Source: G963422565 sp963422565 (lineage in GTDB: Bacteria; Pseudomonadota; Alphaproteobacteria; MPNO01). From it: a stretch of 64,000 nt of DNA. The stretch's first letter is position 1, and each line of letters opens with the position of its first letter. This document shows, in pieces, positions 16,548 to 24,537 of the stretch. Where the stretch lies: assembly GCA_963422565.1 (NCBI GenBank), contig OY730228.1, forward strand, positions 992,001-1,056,000, read 5' to 3'. The notes under the pieces are model-generated. The model worked only from the letters and a program-made list of their open reading frames with translations. It searched no databases and had not been told where the DNA came from. Both the position numbers and the translations under genes were made by a program.

Positions 16548-17490
16548 GTTCTGGCACCGGGACGGGGCGACCGCGCATGTTCTGACGCCGGCGAGCTGGC
16601 TCTATCGCGCCGGAGCCCTAGCCCACCGCAAGACGGTGCGCGCCCGACGGTCGCCGGTGCCGCTGCTCTGCGTCGGCGGCCTCACCGCGGGCGGCGCCGG
16701 CAAGACGCCGGCCGCTCTCGCCCTCGGCCGCCGTCTCGCCGAATCCGGCCGCCGAATCCATTTCCTGACGCGCGGCTATGGCGGCCGGACGCGCGGCCCG
16801 CTCCGCGTCGATCCCGCCCGCCACGACGCGGCCGAGGTCGGCGACGAGCCGCTGCTGCTCGCCCGCGTCGCGCCCTGCTGGGTCGCCGCCGACCGCCGGG
16901 CGGGTGCGGCCGCCGCGGCCGCGGCCGGGGCCGAGCTGATCGTCATGGACGACGGTTTCCAGAACCCGCGTATCGAGAAGACCCGCTCGGTCCTGGTAGT
17001 CGACGGTGGCGAGGGCTTCGGCAACCGCAGGCTGCTGCCGGCGGGGCCGCTGCGCGAGCCGGTCCGCCGGGGGCTCGCCCGCGCCGACGCCGTGGTCCTG
17101 GTCGAGCCCGACCTCGCCGGCGTCTCGTCAGAGCTCGGCCCCGCCGTGGTGCGCGCGCGGTTGATGCCCGCCCCCGGCGCCGAGACGCTCGCCGGCGCCG
17201 CCGTGGTCGCCTTCGCCGGGATCGCCCTGCCGGAGAAGTTCTTCCGGACGCTCGCCGGGCTGGGCTGCACCATCGTCGCCGCGCACGGGTTCGGCGACCA
17301 CCATCGCTTTACCGAGATCGAGGTGACGAAGATCCTGGAGGAGGCGGTGCGCGCCGGTGCCGTTCCGGTGACCACTGCCAAGGACGCGGTGCGCCTGCCG
17401 GCGTCCCTCCGCGATTCGGTGCGGGTGCTCGAGACAGTGCTGCAATGGGCGGGGAAGGGGGCGGAGGCGGCGCTCATCGGGCCGATCTGA
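16534..17490 (+). CDS. lpxK: Tetraacyldisaccharide 4'-kinase
   Basis: 318 aa from an ATG inside the end of waaA. LpxK phosphorylates the 4' position of the lipid A disaccharide at the inner membrane. The P-loop appears as GGLTAGGAGKTPAALALG (about 48-65). The conserved RGYGGR (about 86-91), the acidic metal site VMDDGFQN (about 142-149) and LLPAGPLREP are all present. Together with waaA this indicates a typical LPS-bearing outer membrane. The end of the gene overlaps the 3' end of the convergent M23 peptidase gene by 17 bp. Confidence 0.92.
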   Translation: MRRPEFWHRDGATAHVLTPASWLYRAGALAHRKTVRARRSPVPLLCVGGLTAGGAGKTPAALALGRRLAESGRRIHFLTRGYGGRTRGPLRVDPARHDAAEVGDEPLLLARVAPCWVAADRRAGAAAAAAAGAELIVMDDGFQNPRIEKTRSVLVVDGGEGFGNRRLLPAGPLREPVRRGLARADAVVLVEPDLAGVSSELGPAVVRARLMPAPGAETLAGAAVVAFAGIALPEKFFRTLAGLGCTIVAAHGFGDHHRFTEIEVTKILEEAVRAGAVPVTTAKDAVRLPASLRDSVRVLETVLQWAGKGAEAALIGPI

Positions 17491-18307
17491 CCGAGCGGCC
17501 TCCTCCCGGCATCGGTCCGGCGGCGCGGAACGGATCGACCGCGGTCGCGAAATGCTGGATGCGCCAGTCGAGATGCGGGCCTGTCGCACGCCCGGTGTCG
17601 CCGACCGCGCCGATCCGCATGCCCCGGGCGACCCGTGCGCCGACCGCGACATCGATCGCGCTCAGATGCGAATACAATGTGGAGACACCGTGCCCGTGAT
17701 CGATCGCCACCATGCCGCCGTTGAAAAACAGGTCGGGCTCGGCGAGCGAGACGACGCCGGGCGCGGCGGCGCGGACCGGGGTCCCGGCCGGAGCCGCGAT
17801 ATCGACCCCGAGATGCGGCTTGCGCGGGGCGCCGTTGAGGATTCGCTGGGCCCCGTAGACGCCGGTCACCGTGCCCACGACGGGCCAGTTGAAACCGGCA
17901 GCGAACCCCGTCTCCGCGCTGTCCCGGAACCGAGCGGCGCGGATGCGGGCGCTCTCGGCGCGGATCCGCCGGAGCGCGCGGGCATCGGGCGTCACCAGCC
18001 GCCTGGGCAGCCCGTCGATCCGCTGGACGGGGTAGCGCCGGCGGGCGATGTCGAGGCGGCGGACACGCGTCTCGCCCTCGGCGCCACGGATCGTCAAGCG
18101 GAGGGTCGGCGGCGCATCCCGGCCGATCCCGAAGACGAAGAGCCCGTCCGGCGAGACCCGGAGCGCCCGCGCGCCGAGGTTCACCTGGTCCCCCGGCGCA
18201 GCGCGCCCGAGGATCAGGGCGCCCTGCACCAACCGGCCCGTCAGCTCGACCGCGCTCGCCGGCGCCGCCGCGACCAGCAGCAGGAGCGGCCAGACCCGCG
18301 CGATCAG
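17474..18307 (-). CDS. M23-family (LytM-domain) peptidase, periplasmic
   Basis: About 277 aa. The hydrophobic start ARVWPLLLLVAAAPASA is a signal peptide. A beta-rich N-domain is followed by an M23 domain (about 130-250) with FNWPVVGTVTGVYGAQR, PHLGVDIAAPAGTPV (zinc H and D), GHGVSTLYSHLSAI and TGPHLDWRI. The HLDW form of the last motif is frequent in M23 proteins of this type. No ATG or GTG fits between the upstream frame and the signal; the best start is CTG at 18307, which overlaps the xseA stop as CTGA. The predicted role is cleavage or remodelling of peptidoglycan cross-bridges. It is co-transcribed with xseA. Confidence 0.82.
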   Translation of the reverse strand: MIARVWPLLLLVAAAPASAVELTGRLVQGALILGRAAPGDQVNLGARALRVSPDGLFVFGIGRDAPPTLRLTIRGAEGETRVRRLDIARRRYPVQRIDGLPRRLVTPDARALRRIRAESARIRAARFRDSAETGFAAGFNWPVVGTVTGVYGAQRILNGAPRKPHLGVDIAAPAGTPVRAAAPGVVSLAEPDLFFNGGMVAIDHGHGVSTLYSHLSAIDVAVGARVARGMRIGAVGDTGRATGPHLDWRIQHFATAVDPFRAAGPMPGGGRSVRSAR

Positions 18308-19755
18308 AACAGCCTCCCCTGCGGGTCGCCGTCGTCCTCCGGCGACCCGACGATGCGGGCGGCGCGGCGTCCGTCGGCGAACTCGATGGTGACGTCGCGG
18401 CCCGGCGCGGCGGCTTCGGCGCGCGCGATCGCCCGCCCGGCCGCATCGCGCACCACCGCATAGCCGCGCGCGAGGACGCGCTTGTAGGAGAGGCTTTCGA
18501 CCAGCGCCGCCGCCGCGGCGAGCCGGGCGCGGCGGTCGTGCAGAACGGCGGCCAGGGCGTTGGCGAGCCGGGTCTCCGCGTCGAGGCCGGCGGCGGCGCG
18601 CTCGGCGCCGTTCAGCACCGCCCGCAGGGCGCGCAGCAGCCGCGCCGCCAGGTCCGCCGCCCGGTCGCCGGCGCGGCCGAGCTGGTCGCGGGGGTGGCGC
18701 AACCCGGCCCCGAGGCGCGCAAGCTCCCCGCCCAGCGTGTCGAGCCGCCGCGCGGCCGCCCGGTCGAGCCGGTCGCTCCTGAGATCGAAGTCCTGCCAGG
18801 CCTGTTCGAGGAGCCGCTCGGGGTCCGGGAGCCGGCGGCCGAGCCCGTCGAGCGCCCGCGCGCGCTCGCGCAGGCTGCGGTGGAGGGCGGCCGCGCCGCG
18901 CCGCTCGCCTTCGTCCAGCCGGACGGCGAGCTCGGTCCGTACCGGCACCGCCAGCTCGGCCGCGGCCGTCGGGGTCGGCGCGCGCCGATCGGCGGCATAG
19001 TCGATCAGCGTGGTATCGGTCTCGTGGCCGATGGCCGAGATCAGCGGGATGCGGCAGGCGGCGGCAGCGCGGACCACGATCTCCTCGTTGAACGCCAGCA
19101 GGTCCTCGAGGCTGCCGCCGCCGCGCGCGACGATCAACAGATCGGGGCGCGGCACCGCCCCGCCGGGGGCGAGCGCGTCGAATCCGGCGATGGCTGCCGC
19201 CACCCGCCCGGCGGCCTCCGCGCCCTGGACAGGCACCGGCCACAGGACGACCCGGCGCGGGAACCGGTCGGCGAGCCGGTGCAGGATGTCCCGGATCGCC
19301 GCCCCGCCGGGCGAGGTAACGACGCCGACGACCTCCGGCAGGAAGGGCAGCGCCCGCTTGCGCACGGCATCGAACAGCCCCTCGGCAACGAGCCGCCTGC
19401 GCCGGTCTTCGAGCAGCTTGAGCAGCGCCCCCTCGCCGGCCAGCGCGACCGACGCGATCACGAGCTGGTAGCGCGAGCTGCGCGGATAGGAAGAGATGCG
19501 TCCGGTGCAGACCACCTCCATCCCTTCTTCGAGCCGCAGGCCGAGCCGGGCGACGCCGGTCCGCCAGCACACCCCGTCAAGCGCTGCGGCCTCGTCCTTG
19601 AGGGTGAAGTAGAGATGCCCCGAGCCGTGATAGCTGACGCGGCCGACCTCGCCCTGCACCCGGACATGGTCGAACCGGTCCTCCAGGCTGCGCTTGACGG
19701 CCTGGGATATCTCGCCGACCGTGTATTCGTGGATATTGTGCGGAGCGTCCGCCAT
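18304..19755 (-). CDS. xseA: Exodeoxyribonuclease VII large subunit
   Basis: 483 aa from the ATG at 19755, preceded by AGGA. An N-terminal OB fold is visible (HEYTVGEISQAVKRSLEDRF and GEVGRVSYHGSGHLYFTLKD). The nuclease core follows with VGVVTSPGGAAIRDILHRL, DLLIVARGGGSLEDLLAFNE and SAIGHETDTTLIDYAADRRA. A long coiled-coil (about 270-420) and the short C-terminal segment VLARGYAVVRDAAG complete the protein. XseA with XseB degrades single-stranded DNA in mismatch and double-strand repair. xseB is not seen here. It is divergent from purD with 91 bp between the starts. Confidence 0.95.
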   Translation of the reverse strand: MADAPHNIHEYTVGEISQAVKRSLEDRFDHVRVQGEVGRVSYHGSGHLYFTLKDEAAALDGVCWRTGVARLGLRLEEGMEVVCTGRISSYPRSSRYQLVIASVALAGEGALLKLLEDRRRRLVAEGLFDAVRKRALPFLPEVVGVVTSPGGAAIRDILHRLADRFPRRVVLWPVPVQGAEAAGRVAAAIAGFDALAPGGAVPRPDLLIVARGGGSLEDLLAFNEEIVVRAAAACRIPLISAIGHETDTTLIDYAADRRAPTPTAAAELAVPVRTELAVRLDEGERRGAAALHRSLRERARALDGLGRRLPDPERLLEQAWQDFDLRSDRLDRAAARRLDTLGGELARLGAGLRHPRDQLGRAGDRAADLAARLLRALRAVLNGAERAAAGLDAETRLANALAAVLHDRRARLAAAAALVESLSYKRVLARGYAVVRDAAGRAIARAEAAAPGRDVTIEFADGRRAARIVGSPEDDGDPQGRLF

Positions 19756-19846
19756 CGGTCCTGTGCCCGAGTTGACGGAGGGCATCTTATACGGGAGCCT
19801 CCACCGTTCAATCGGGGCCGGGGGCGGCCGTTGGGGAGGGCGGTCG

Positions 19847-21130
19847 ATGCGGGTCCTGGTGGTCGGCGGGGGCGGGCGCGAGCATGCGCTTTGCTGGGCC
19901 ATCGCGGCCTCGCCGCTGGCCGATGCGGTCTATTGCGCGCCGGGCAACGCCGGCATCGCCGAGACCGCGGTCTGCCTGCCGGTCGCCGCCGAGGACATCG
20001 ACGGCCAAGTCCGGCTCGCGCGCGAACATGCGGTCGATCTGGTCGTGATCGGCCCCGAGGCGCCGCTGGTCGCCGGGCTGATCGACCGGCTCGATGCGGC
20101 CGGCCTTCGCGCCTTCGGCCCGAGCGCGGCGGCGGCGCGGCTCAAAGGCTCGAAGGGGTTCGCCAAGGAGCTGTGCGTCCGCGCCGGAATCCCGACGGCG
20201 GGCCATGCCTACTTCACCGACGCCGCGGCGGCGCGCGCCGATCTCCGGCGCCGCGACCCGCCCTATGTGGTCAAGGCCGACGGGCTCGCCGCCGGCAAGG
20301 GGGTGGTGATCGCGGATCGCCTCGCCGAGGCGGAGAAGGCGGTGGACGAGATGCTGACGGTCGGCGCCTTCGGCGGCGATGCCGGAACGAGGATCGTCAT
20401 CGAGGAGTTCCTCGACGGCGAGGAGGCGAGCTTCTTCGCCCTGGTCGACGGCGCCAACGCGGTGCCGCTGCCCGCCGTCCGGGACTATGAGCACGCGGGC
20501 GACGGCGACCGGGGAGCCGATAGCAGGGGGATGGGCGCCTGCTCGCCCGCCCCTGCGGTCACCGAACGCGTCGCCGAGGCGGCGATGGACGAGATCCTCC
20601 GCCCCGCCGTGGCGGCGATGGCCGAGGCGGGGACGCCCTACAAGGGGGTGCTTGGTGCCGGGCTGACGATCGTCGACGGCGCGCCCAGGCTGCGCGAGTT
20701 CAATATCCGCTTCGGCGATCCCGGATGCCAGGTCCTGATGGCCCGGCTCGCCTCGGACCTGCTGCCGGCCCTGGTCGCCGCGACCGACGGCGAGCTCGAC
20801 TTCTTCGACCTCCGCTGGCTCGACGAGGCGGCGCTGACCGTGGTGATGGTGGCCGGGGGCGATCCGGGCGGCTACGCGCGAGGCGGCGTCATCGACGGGC
20901 TCGACGCCGCCGCCGAGATCGAGGGCGTCACCCTGTTCCACGCCGGCACCGCGCGCGCGCCCGACGGCAGCGTCCGCGCGGCGGGCGGGCGGGTGCTCGG
21001 CGTGACGGCGACCGGCCCGGACCTCGCGGCGGCGCGGGCGCGGGCCTACCGCGCGGTCGACGCCATCGACTGGCCGGGCGGGTTCTGCCGGCGCGACATC
21101 GGCGAGCGCGCCGACGACGATTCGGCCTGA
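19847..21130 (+). CDS. purD: Phosphoribosylamine-glycine ligase (GAR synthetase) with altered active-site motifs
   Basis: 427 aa with a good ribosome site (GGGGAGGG). The ATP-grasp enzyme of purine synthesis is clear: MRVLVVGGGGREHALCWAI, GPEAPLVAGLIDRLDAAGL, VVKADGLAAGKGVVIA, IVIEEFLDGEEASFF and the C-terminal GGRVLGVTATGPDL. Several normally invariant blocks differ: SQDHKR is VRDYEH, PNTGGMGAYSP is ADSRGMGACSP, LYAGL is LGAGL, and FGDPE(T/C)Q is FGDPGCQ. The last replaces a glutamate near the metal site. The gene is intact in frame but may be functionally impaired or specialised. It is followed by the tracrRNA terminator, on the other strand. Confidence 0.9.
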   Translation: MRVLVVGGGGREHALCWAIAASPLADAVYCAPGNAGIAETAVCLPVAAEDIDGQVRLAREHAVDLVVIGPEAPLVAGLIDRLDAAGLRAFGPSAAAARLKGSKGFAKELCVRAGIPTAGHAYFTDAAAARADLRRRDPPYVVKADGLAAGKGVVIADRLAEAEKAVDEMLTVGAFGGDAGTRIVIEEFLDGEEASFFALVDGANAVPLPAVRDYEHAGDGDRGADSRGMGACSPAPAVTERVAEAAMDEILRPAVAAMAEAGTPYKGVLGAGLTIVDGAPRLREFNIRFGDPGCQVLMARLASDLLPALVAATDGELDFFDLRWLDEAALTVVMVAGGDPGGYARGGVIDGLDAAAEIEGVTLFHAGTARAPDGSVRAAGGRVLGVTATGPDLAAARARAYRAVDAIDWPGGFCRRDIGERADDDSA

Positions 21131-21224
21131 CATTCCCTCTGTCGAGATGGGCTCCGGGTGCAAACGGAGAGCTCCCGAGCCTCCCCGCGACATTCCGAGG
21201 CAGCAGTATCGGATGCGCCCGAAC

Positions 21225-21345
21225 GAAAAGCCCCCGCCCGGAGGCGGAGGCTTAAATTCGCCGGTGGTCGACCTTGGGACACCGAGCCCGCACAAAGGGT
21301 CGATTTGCTACGAAAAGGAATTCGACCGCTTCTCGATTTGCTACG
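21225..21345 (-). ncRNA. tracrRNA of the type II-C CRISPR system
   Basis: Transcribed away from cas9. The 5' end (21344-21307) is an anti-repeat: its first 19 nt (gtagcaaatcgagaagcgg) are perfectly complementary to the array repeat, followed by a bulged section and a second pairing block ending ttttcgtagc. Downstream comes the nexus-like segment aaatcgaccctttgtgcggg, then gctcggtgtcccaaggtc, then a terminator hairpin and T-run. The stretch after the anti-repeat closely resembles, from memory, the Parvibaculum lavamentivorans tracrRNA. The predicted size is about 120 nt. It pairs with pre-crRNA for RNase III processing and loads Cas9. Confidence 0.88.
21229..21252 (-). terminator. Intrinsic terminator of the tracrRNA
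   Basis: On the minus strand the 10-nt arms agcctccgcc/ggcgggggct pair (one G-U) around a tccg loop and are followed by TTTT. Confidence 0.85.
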
Positions 21346-21351
21346 CCGACC

Positions 21352-21379
21352 ACTATACCTTGTCGTCGGCGGATTGCAA
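21352..21379 (-). promoter_or_regulatory. tracrRNA promoter
   Basis: Minus-strand -35 TTGCAA (21379-21374), 16-nt spacer, -10 TATAGT (21357-21352). The expected start, about 6-7 nt on, falls at 21345, exactly where the anti-repeat begins. The cas9 start codon lies only 15 bp upstream of the -35, so tracrRNA and cas9 transcription may interfere. Confidence 0.7.
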
Positions 21380-21393
21380 TAGGGATTCTTCAC

Positions 21394-24300
21394 ATGCCCT
21401 TGGTGTTCGGTTTCGATATCGGTACGACATCGATCGGTTTCGCGGTCATCGACCACGATCCCCACGCAGAGACGGGCAGTATCCGCCGGCTGGGGGTTCG
21501 CGTGTTTCCCGAAGCTCGCGATCCAAAGGGAGCGCCCTACAATCAACAACGGCGTGCCGCGCGGATGCGGCGGCGCCAACTGCGACGCCGCCGCGAGCGG
21601 CGGCGCTTGCTCGGAGACCTGCTGTGCGAGGCTGGGTTGCTCCCCGCCCGCAAATCGCCCGAGTGGAAGGCCGCGATGAAGCGGGATCCCTACGATCTCA
21701 GAAGGCGCGCCTTCGAGGAAGAACCCCTTTCTCCATACGAAATCGGTCGCGCCATCTACCATCTTGCGCAACGCCGCCACTTCCGGGGCCGCGATATCGA
21801 CGAGGTTTCCGACGCCGCCGATGACCCAGCCGACGACGCGGACAACAGGAAAGCGACGTCGGCGCGGGAGCAAACCGTTCAGGCGTTGAAGCGCGAGGGC
21901 AAGACGCTCGGCGCCTGGCTCGCCGCGCGTGGACCGCATGAGCGCAAGCGAGGCGAGCATGCCACGCGCAACATCGTCGAGGACGAGTTCGAAACAGTGT
22001 GGATGCCGCTCGTTCCGGAGCCATTTCGCTCCTCCATTCGGGACGCAATCTTCGTCCAGCGGTCCGTCTTCTGGCGACTGAATACGCTTGGCAAGTGCCG
22101 GTTCGTCCCCGATGCACCTCTCTGTCCGAAGGGATTCTGGCTCTCGCAGCAGCGGCGCATGCTGGAGAAGCTGAACAACCTTGCGCTTGCCGGCGGCAAT
22201 CAGCGTCCTTTCGATCCCGAAGAACGCCAGGCGATCCTTTCCAGATTGCAAACGCAGGCCTCGATGACGTGGCCCGGCGTTCGCCGGGCGCTCGCACCGC
22301 TATACCGGGCTCGCGGCGAAACCGGCGAGGAGAGGGCGCTCAAGTTCAACCTGGAGGAAGGCGGAGAGAAGAAACTGCTCGGCAATCCGGTCGAGGCGAA
22401 GCTCGCGGATATCTTCGGCGGCGACTGGCATGAGCATCCGCGCAAGCAGGAAATCCGGGATTCGCTTCCTCACCGGACCTGGCAGGCCGACTACGAACAG
22501 GTGGGCGATCAGCGCGTGGTCATTCTCCCCAAGGCCGAGCGCGCGGCTCGCAGGGCGGCGCTCGTGCAGGATTTCGTCGCGGAGTTCGGCCTGTCGGACG
22601 CTCAGGCGACCAAGATCGAGACGTTGAAACTCCCGTCCGGCTGGGAGCCCTATTCCGTTGAGGCGCTGCAGGCGATGCTGCCGCATCTTGAGGAGGGGGT
22701 CAGGTTCGGGGAACTGGTCAACGGTCCCGATAGGGAGGAGTGGCGAGCCTCGACATTTCCTGATCGGGAGCGGCCGACCGGCGAAGTGTTCGATCGCCTT
22801 CCGAGCCCGGCCGAACGCGAAGAAAGGGACCACATCGCCAGCCTGCGCAACCCGACGGTCGCACGCACGCGCAACGAACTGCGCAAGGTGGTCAACAATC
22901 TGATCGACCTGTACGGAAAGCCCGACCTGATACGCGTCGAAGTCGCGCGCGACGTCGGCAACTCCAAGCGCCAGCGCGAAGAAAAGGCGTCCGGCATTCG
23001 CCGCCAGGAACGGCGCCGGAAGGCGGCGCGCGAAGCGCTCCAGCAGAACGGGATCGCGGAACCAGCTCGCGCGGATGTCGAAAAATGGATGCTCTGGGAA
23101 GAGTGCGGTCACCGCTGTCCGTACACCGGCGACTCGATTTCGTTCGACGCGCTGTTCCGCACCGGGGACTTCGAGGTGGAGCACATCTGGCCGAGATCCC
23201 GCTCGCTCGACAACAGCTTCAGGAACAAGACCCTCTGCCGCAAGGACGTGAACCTCCGAAAGGGCAACCAGACCCCGTACGAGTTCTTCCGAAACAACGA
23301 GGAAGAGTGGGGTGCCTTCGCGAACCGGCTTGCCGGCATGAAAGCCCCCAGGGGCGGAACGGGCATGTCTCCCGGCAAGATCAGGCGATTCCTTACGCCC
23401 TCCATCCCGGAGGATTTCGCCTCCCGGCAGCTGAACGACACCGGTTACGCCGCCCGCGAGGCGGTCGCCTACCTCAAGAAACTGTGGCCGGACCAGGGAC
23501 CGGAAGCGCCGGTGAAGGTCTTCGCCGTATCCGGACGCGTCACGGGACACCTTCGCCGGTTGTGGCGCCTGAACAACATTTTGGCCGATGACGGCGAGAA
23601 GACCCGCGCCGATCACCGCCATCACGCGATCGATGCGCTGGCGGTCGCCTGCTGCCACCCGGGGATGACGCAGAGACTTTCGCGCTATTGGCAGGGAGAG
23701 GACGATCCCCGCGCGCCGCAGCCGCACCTTCCCCCGCCCTGGGAAACGATTCGAAGCGCCGCCGAGAGGGCGGTTGCGGCCATCATCGTGTCCCATCGCG
23801 TCCGCAAGAAGGTCTCTGGACAGCTCCACAAGGAGACGATCTACCGCGACACCGGCGAAGAAATCGCCGGCGCGCGCGGAACGACCTACCGCTATTTTGT
23901 CCGCCGGAAGGCCGTCGAAGAACTGAAGAACTCGGAGTCCGGGCGCTTCAACGGGACCAGAATCATCGACATCGTCGATGACGGCGTGCGCGACATCGTG
24001 CGCGGCTGGGTCGACAAGCACGGTGGCGATCCCAGCGCGGCGTTCGTGGACGGCTATCCCAAACGGGGCAGGAAAGGCCCCGAAATCCGCAAGGTCCGCC
24101 TGCGCGTGAAGCAGCAGATCGAACTGATGACGAAAGCCTCCACGGGCTGTGCCGATCTGGGCAACAATCATCACATCGCGATCTACCGATTTCCGGATGG
24201 CACAGTCGACTACAAGGTGGTCAGCCTGCTGGAAGCGTCGCAGCGTCTGGCGCGGCACGAGCCCGTCGTCAGGCGGGAGCGCGGCGACGGTGCGCAGTTC

Positions 24301-24525
24301 GTGATGTCGCTGTCTCCCGGCGACTCATTGCAGCTCACCAGGAACGGAAAAACCAGGCTGAAGATTGTCAAGAGCGTATGGTCGGCAGGCCAGGTCGTCA
24401 TGGTCGACCATGACGATGCTGAGGGCGCGACGGAGTTTCGCCCCGGCGCCAAGACGATCGTCTCGAGCGGCGGCAGGAAGGTCTCGGTCGATCCGATCGG
24501 TCGCATTCGTCCGGCGAACGACTGA
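21394..24525 (+). CDS. cas9: CRISPR-associated endonuclease Cas9, type II-C
   Basis: 1043 aa from the ATG at 21394 (AGGGA upstream); the frame continues upstream but without homology. RuvC-I is FGFDIGTTSIGFAV with D8. The arginine-rich bridge helix follows at about 48-70 (RRAARMRRRQLRRRRERRR). RuvC-II is LIRVEVARDVG with E516. HNH is VEHIWPRSRSLDNSFRNKTL with catalytic H597. RuvC-III is RHHAIDALAVAC with H744 and D747. The C-terminal PAM-interacting region runs from about 830. All catalytic residues are intact. Size and sequence are those of the compact II-C group, and no cas4 or csn2 is present. It cuts DNA matching the spacers when loaded with crRNA and tracrRNA. It leads cas1 by 12 bp. Confidence 0.97.
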   Translation: MPLVFGFDIGTTSIGFAVIDHDPHAETGSIRRLGVRVFPEARDPKGAPYNQQRRAARMRRRQLRRRRERRRLLGDLLCEAGLLPARKSPEWKAAMKRDPYDLRRRAFEEEPLSPYEIGRAIYHLAQRRHFRGRDIDEVSDAADDPADDADNRKATSAREQTVQALKREGKTLGAWLAARGPHERKRGEHATRNIVEDEFETVWMPLVPEPFRSSIRDAIFVQRSVFWRLNTLGKCRFVPDAPLCPKGFWLSQQRRMLEKLNNLALAGGNQRPFDPEERQAILSRLQTQASMTWPGVRRALAPLYRARGETGEERALKFNLEEGGEKKLLGNPVEAKLADIFGGDWHEHPRKQEIRDSLPHRTWQADYEQVGDQRVVILPKAERAARRAALVQDFVAEFGLSDAQATKIETLKLPSGWEPYSVEALQAMLPHLEEGVRFGELVNGPDREEWRASTFPDRERPTGEVFDRLPSPAEREERDHIASLRNPTVARTRNELRKVVNNLIDLYGKPDLIRVEVARDVGNSKRQREEKASGIRRQERRRKAAREALQQNGIAEPARADVEKWMLWEECGHRCPYTGDSISFDALFRTGDFEVEHIWPRSRSLDNSFRNKTLCRKDVNLRKGNQTPYEFFRNNEEEWGAFANRLAGMKAPRGGTGMSPGKIRRFLTPSIPEDFASRQLNDTGYAAREAVAYLKKLWPDQGPEAPVKVFAVSGRVTGHLRRLWRLNNILADDGEKTRADHRHHAIDALAVACCHPGMTQRLSRYWQGEDDPRAPQPHLPPPWETIRSAAERAVAAIIVSHRVRKKVSGQLHKETIYRDTGEEIAGARGTTYRYFVRRKAVEELKNSESGRFNGTRIIDIVDDGVRDIVRGWVDKHGGDPSAAFVDGYPKRGRKGPEIRKVRLRVKQQIELMTKASTGCADLGNNHHIAIYRFPDGTVDYKVVSLLEASQRLARHEPVVRRERGDGAQFVMSLSPGDSLQLTRNGKTRLKIVKSVWSAGQVVMVDHDDAEGATEFRPGAKTIVSSGGRKVSVDPIGRIRPAND

Positions 24526-24537
24526 GCTTGCCCGGCG

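Noticed and set aside
18308..19570. Upstream half of a 698-codon minus-strand frame joined to the M23 peptidase
   Set aside because: It overlaps xseA in another frame and has R/A-rich translation; the peptidase proper begins at its signal peptide near 18307.
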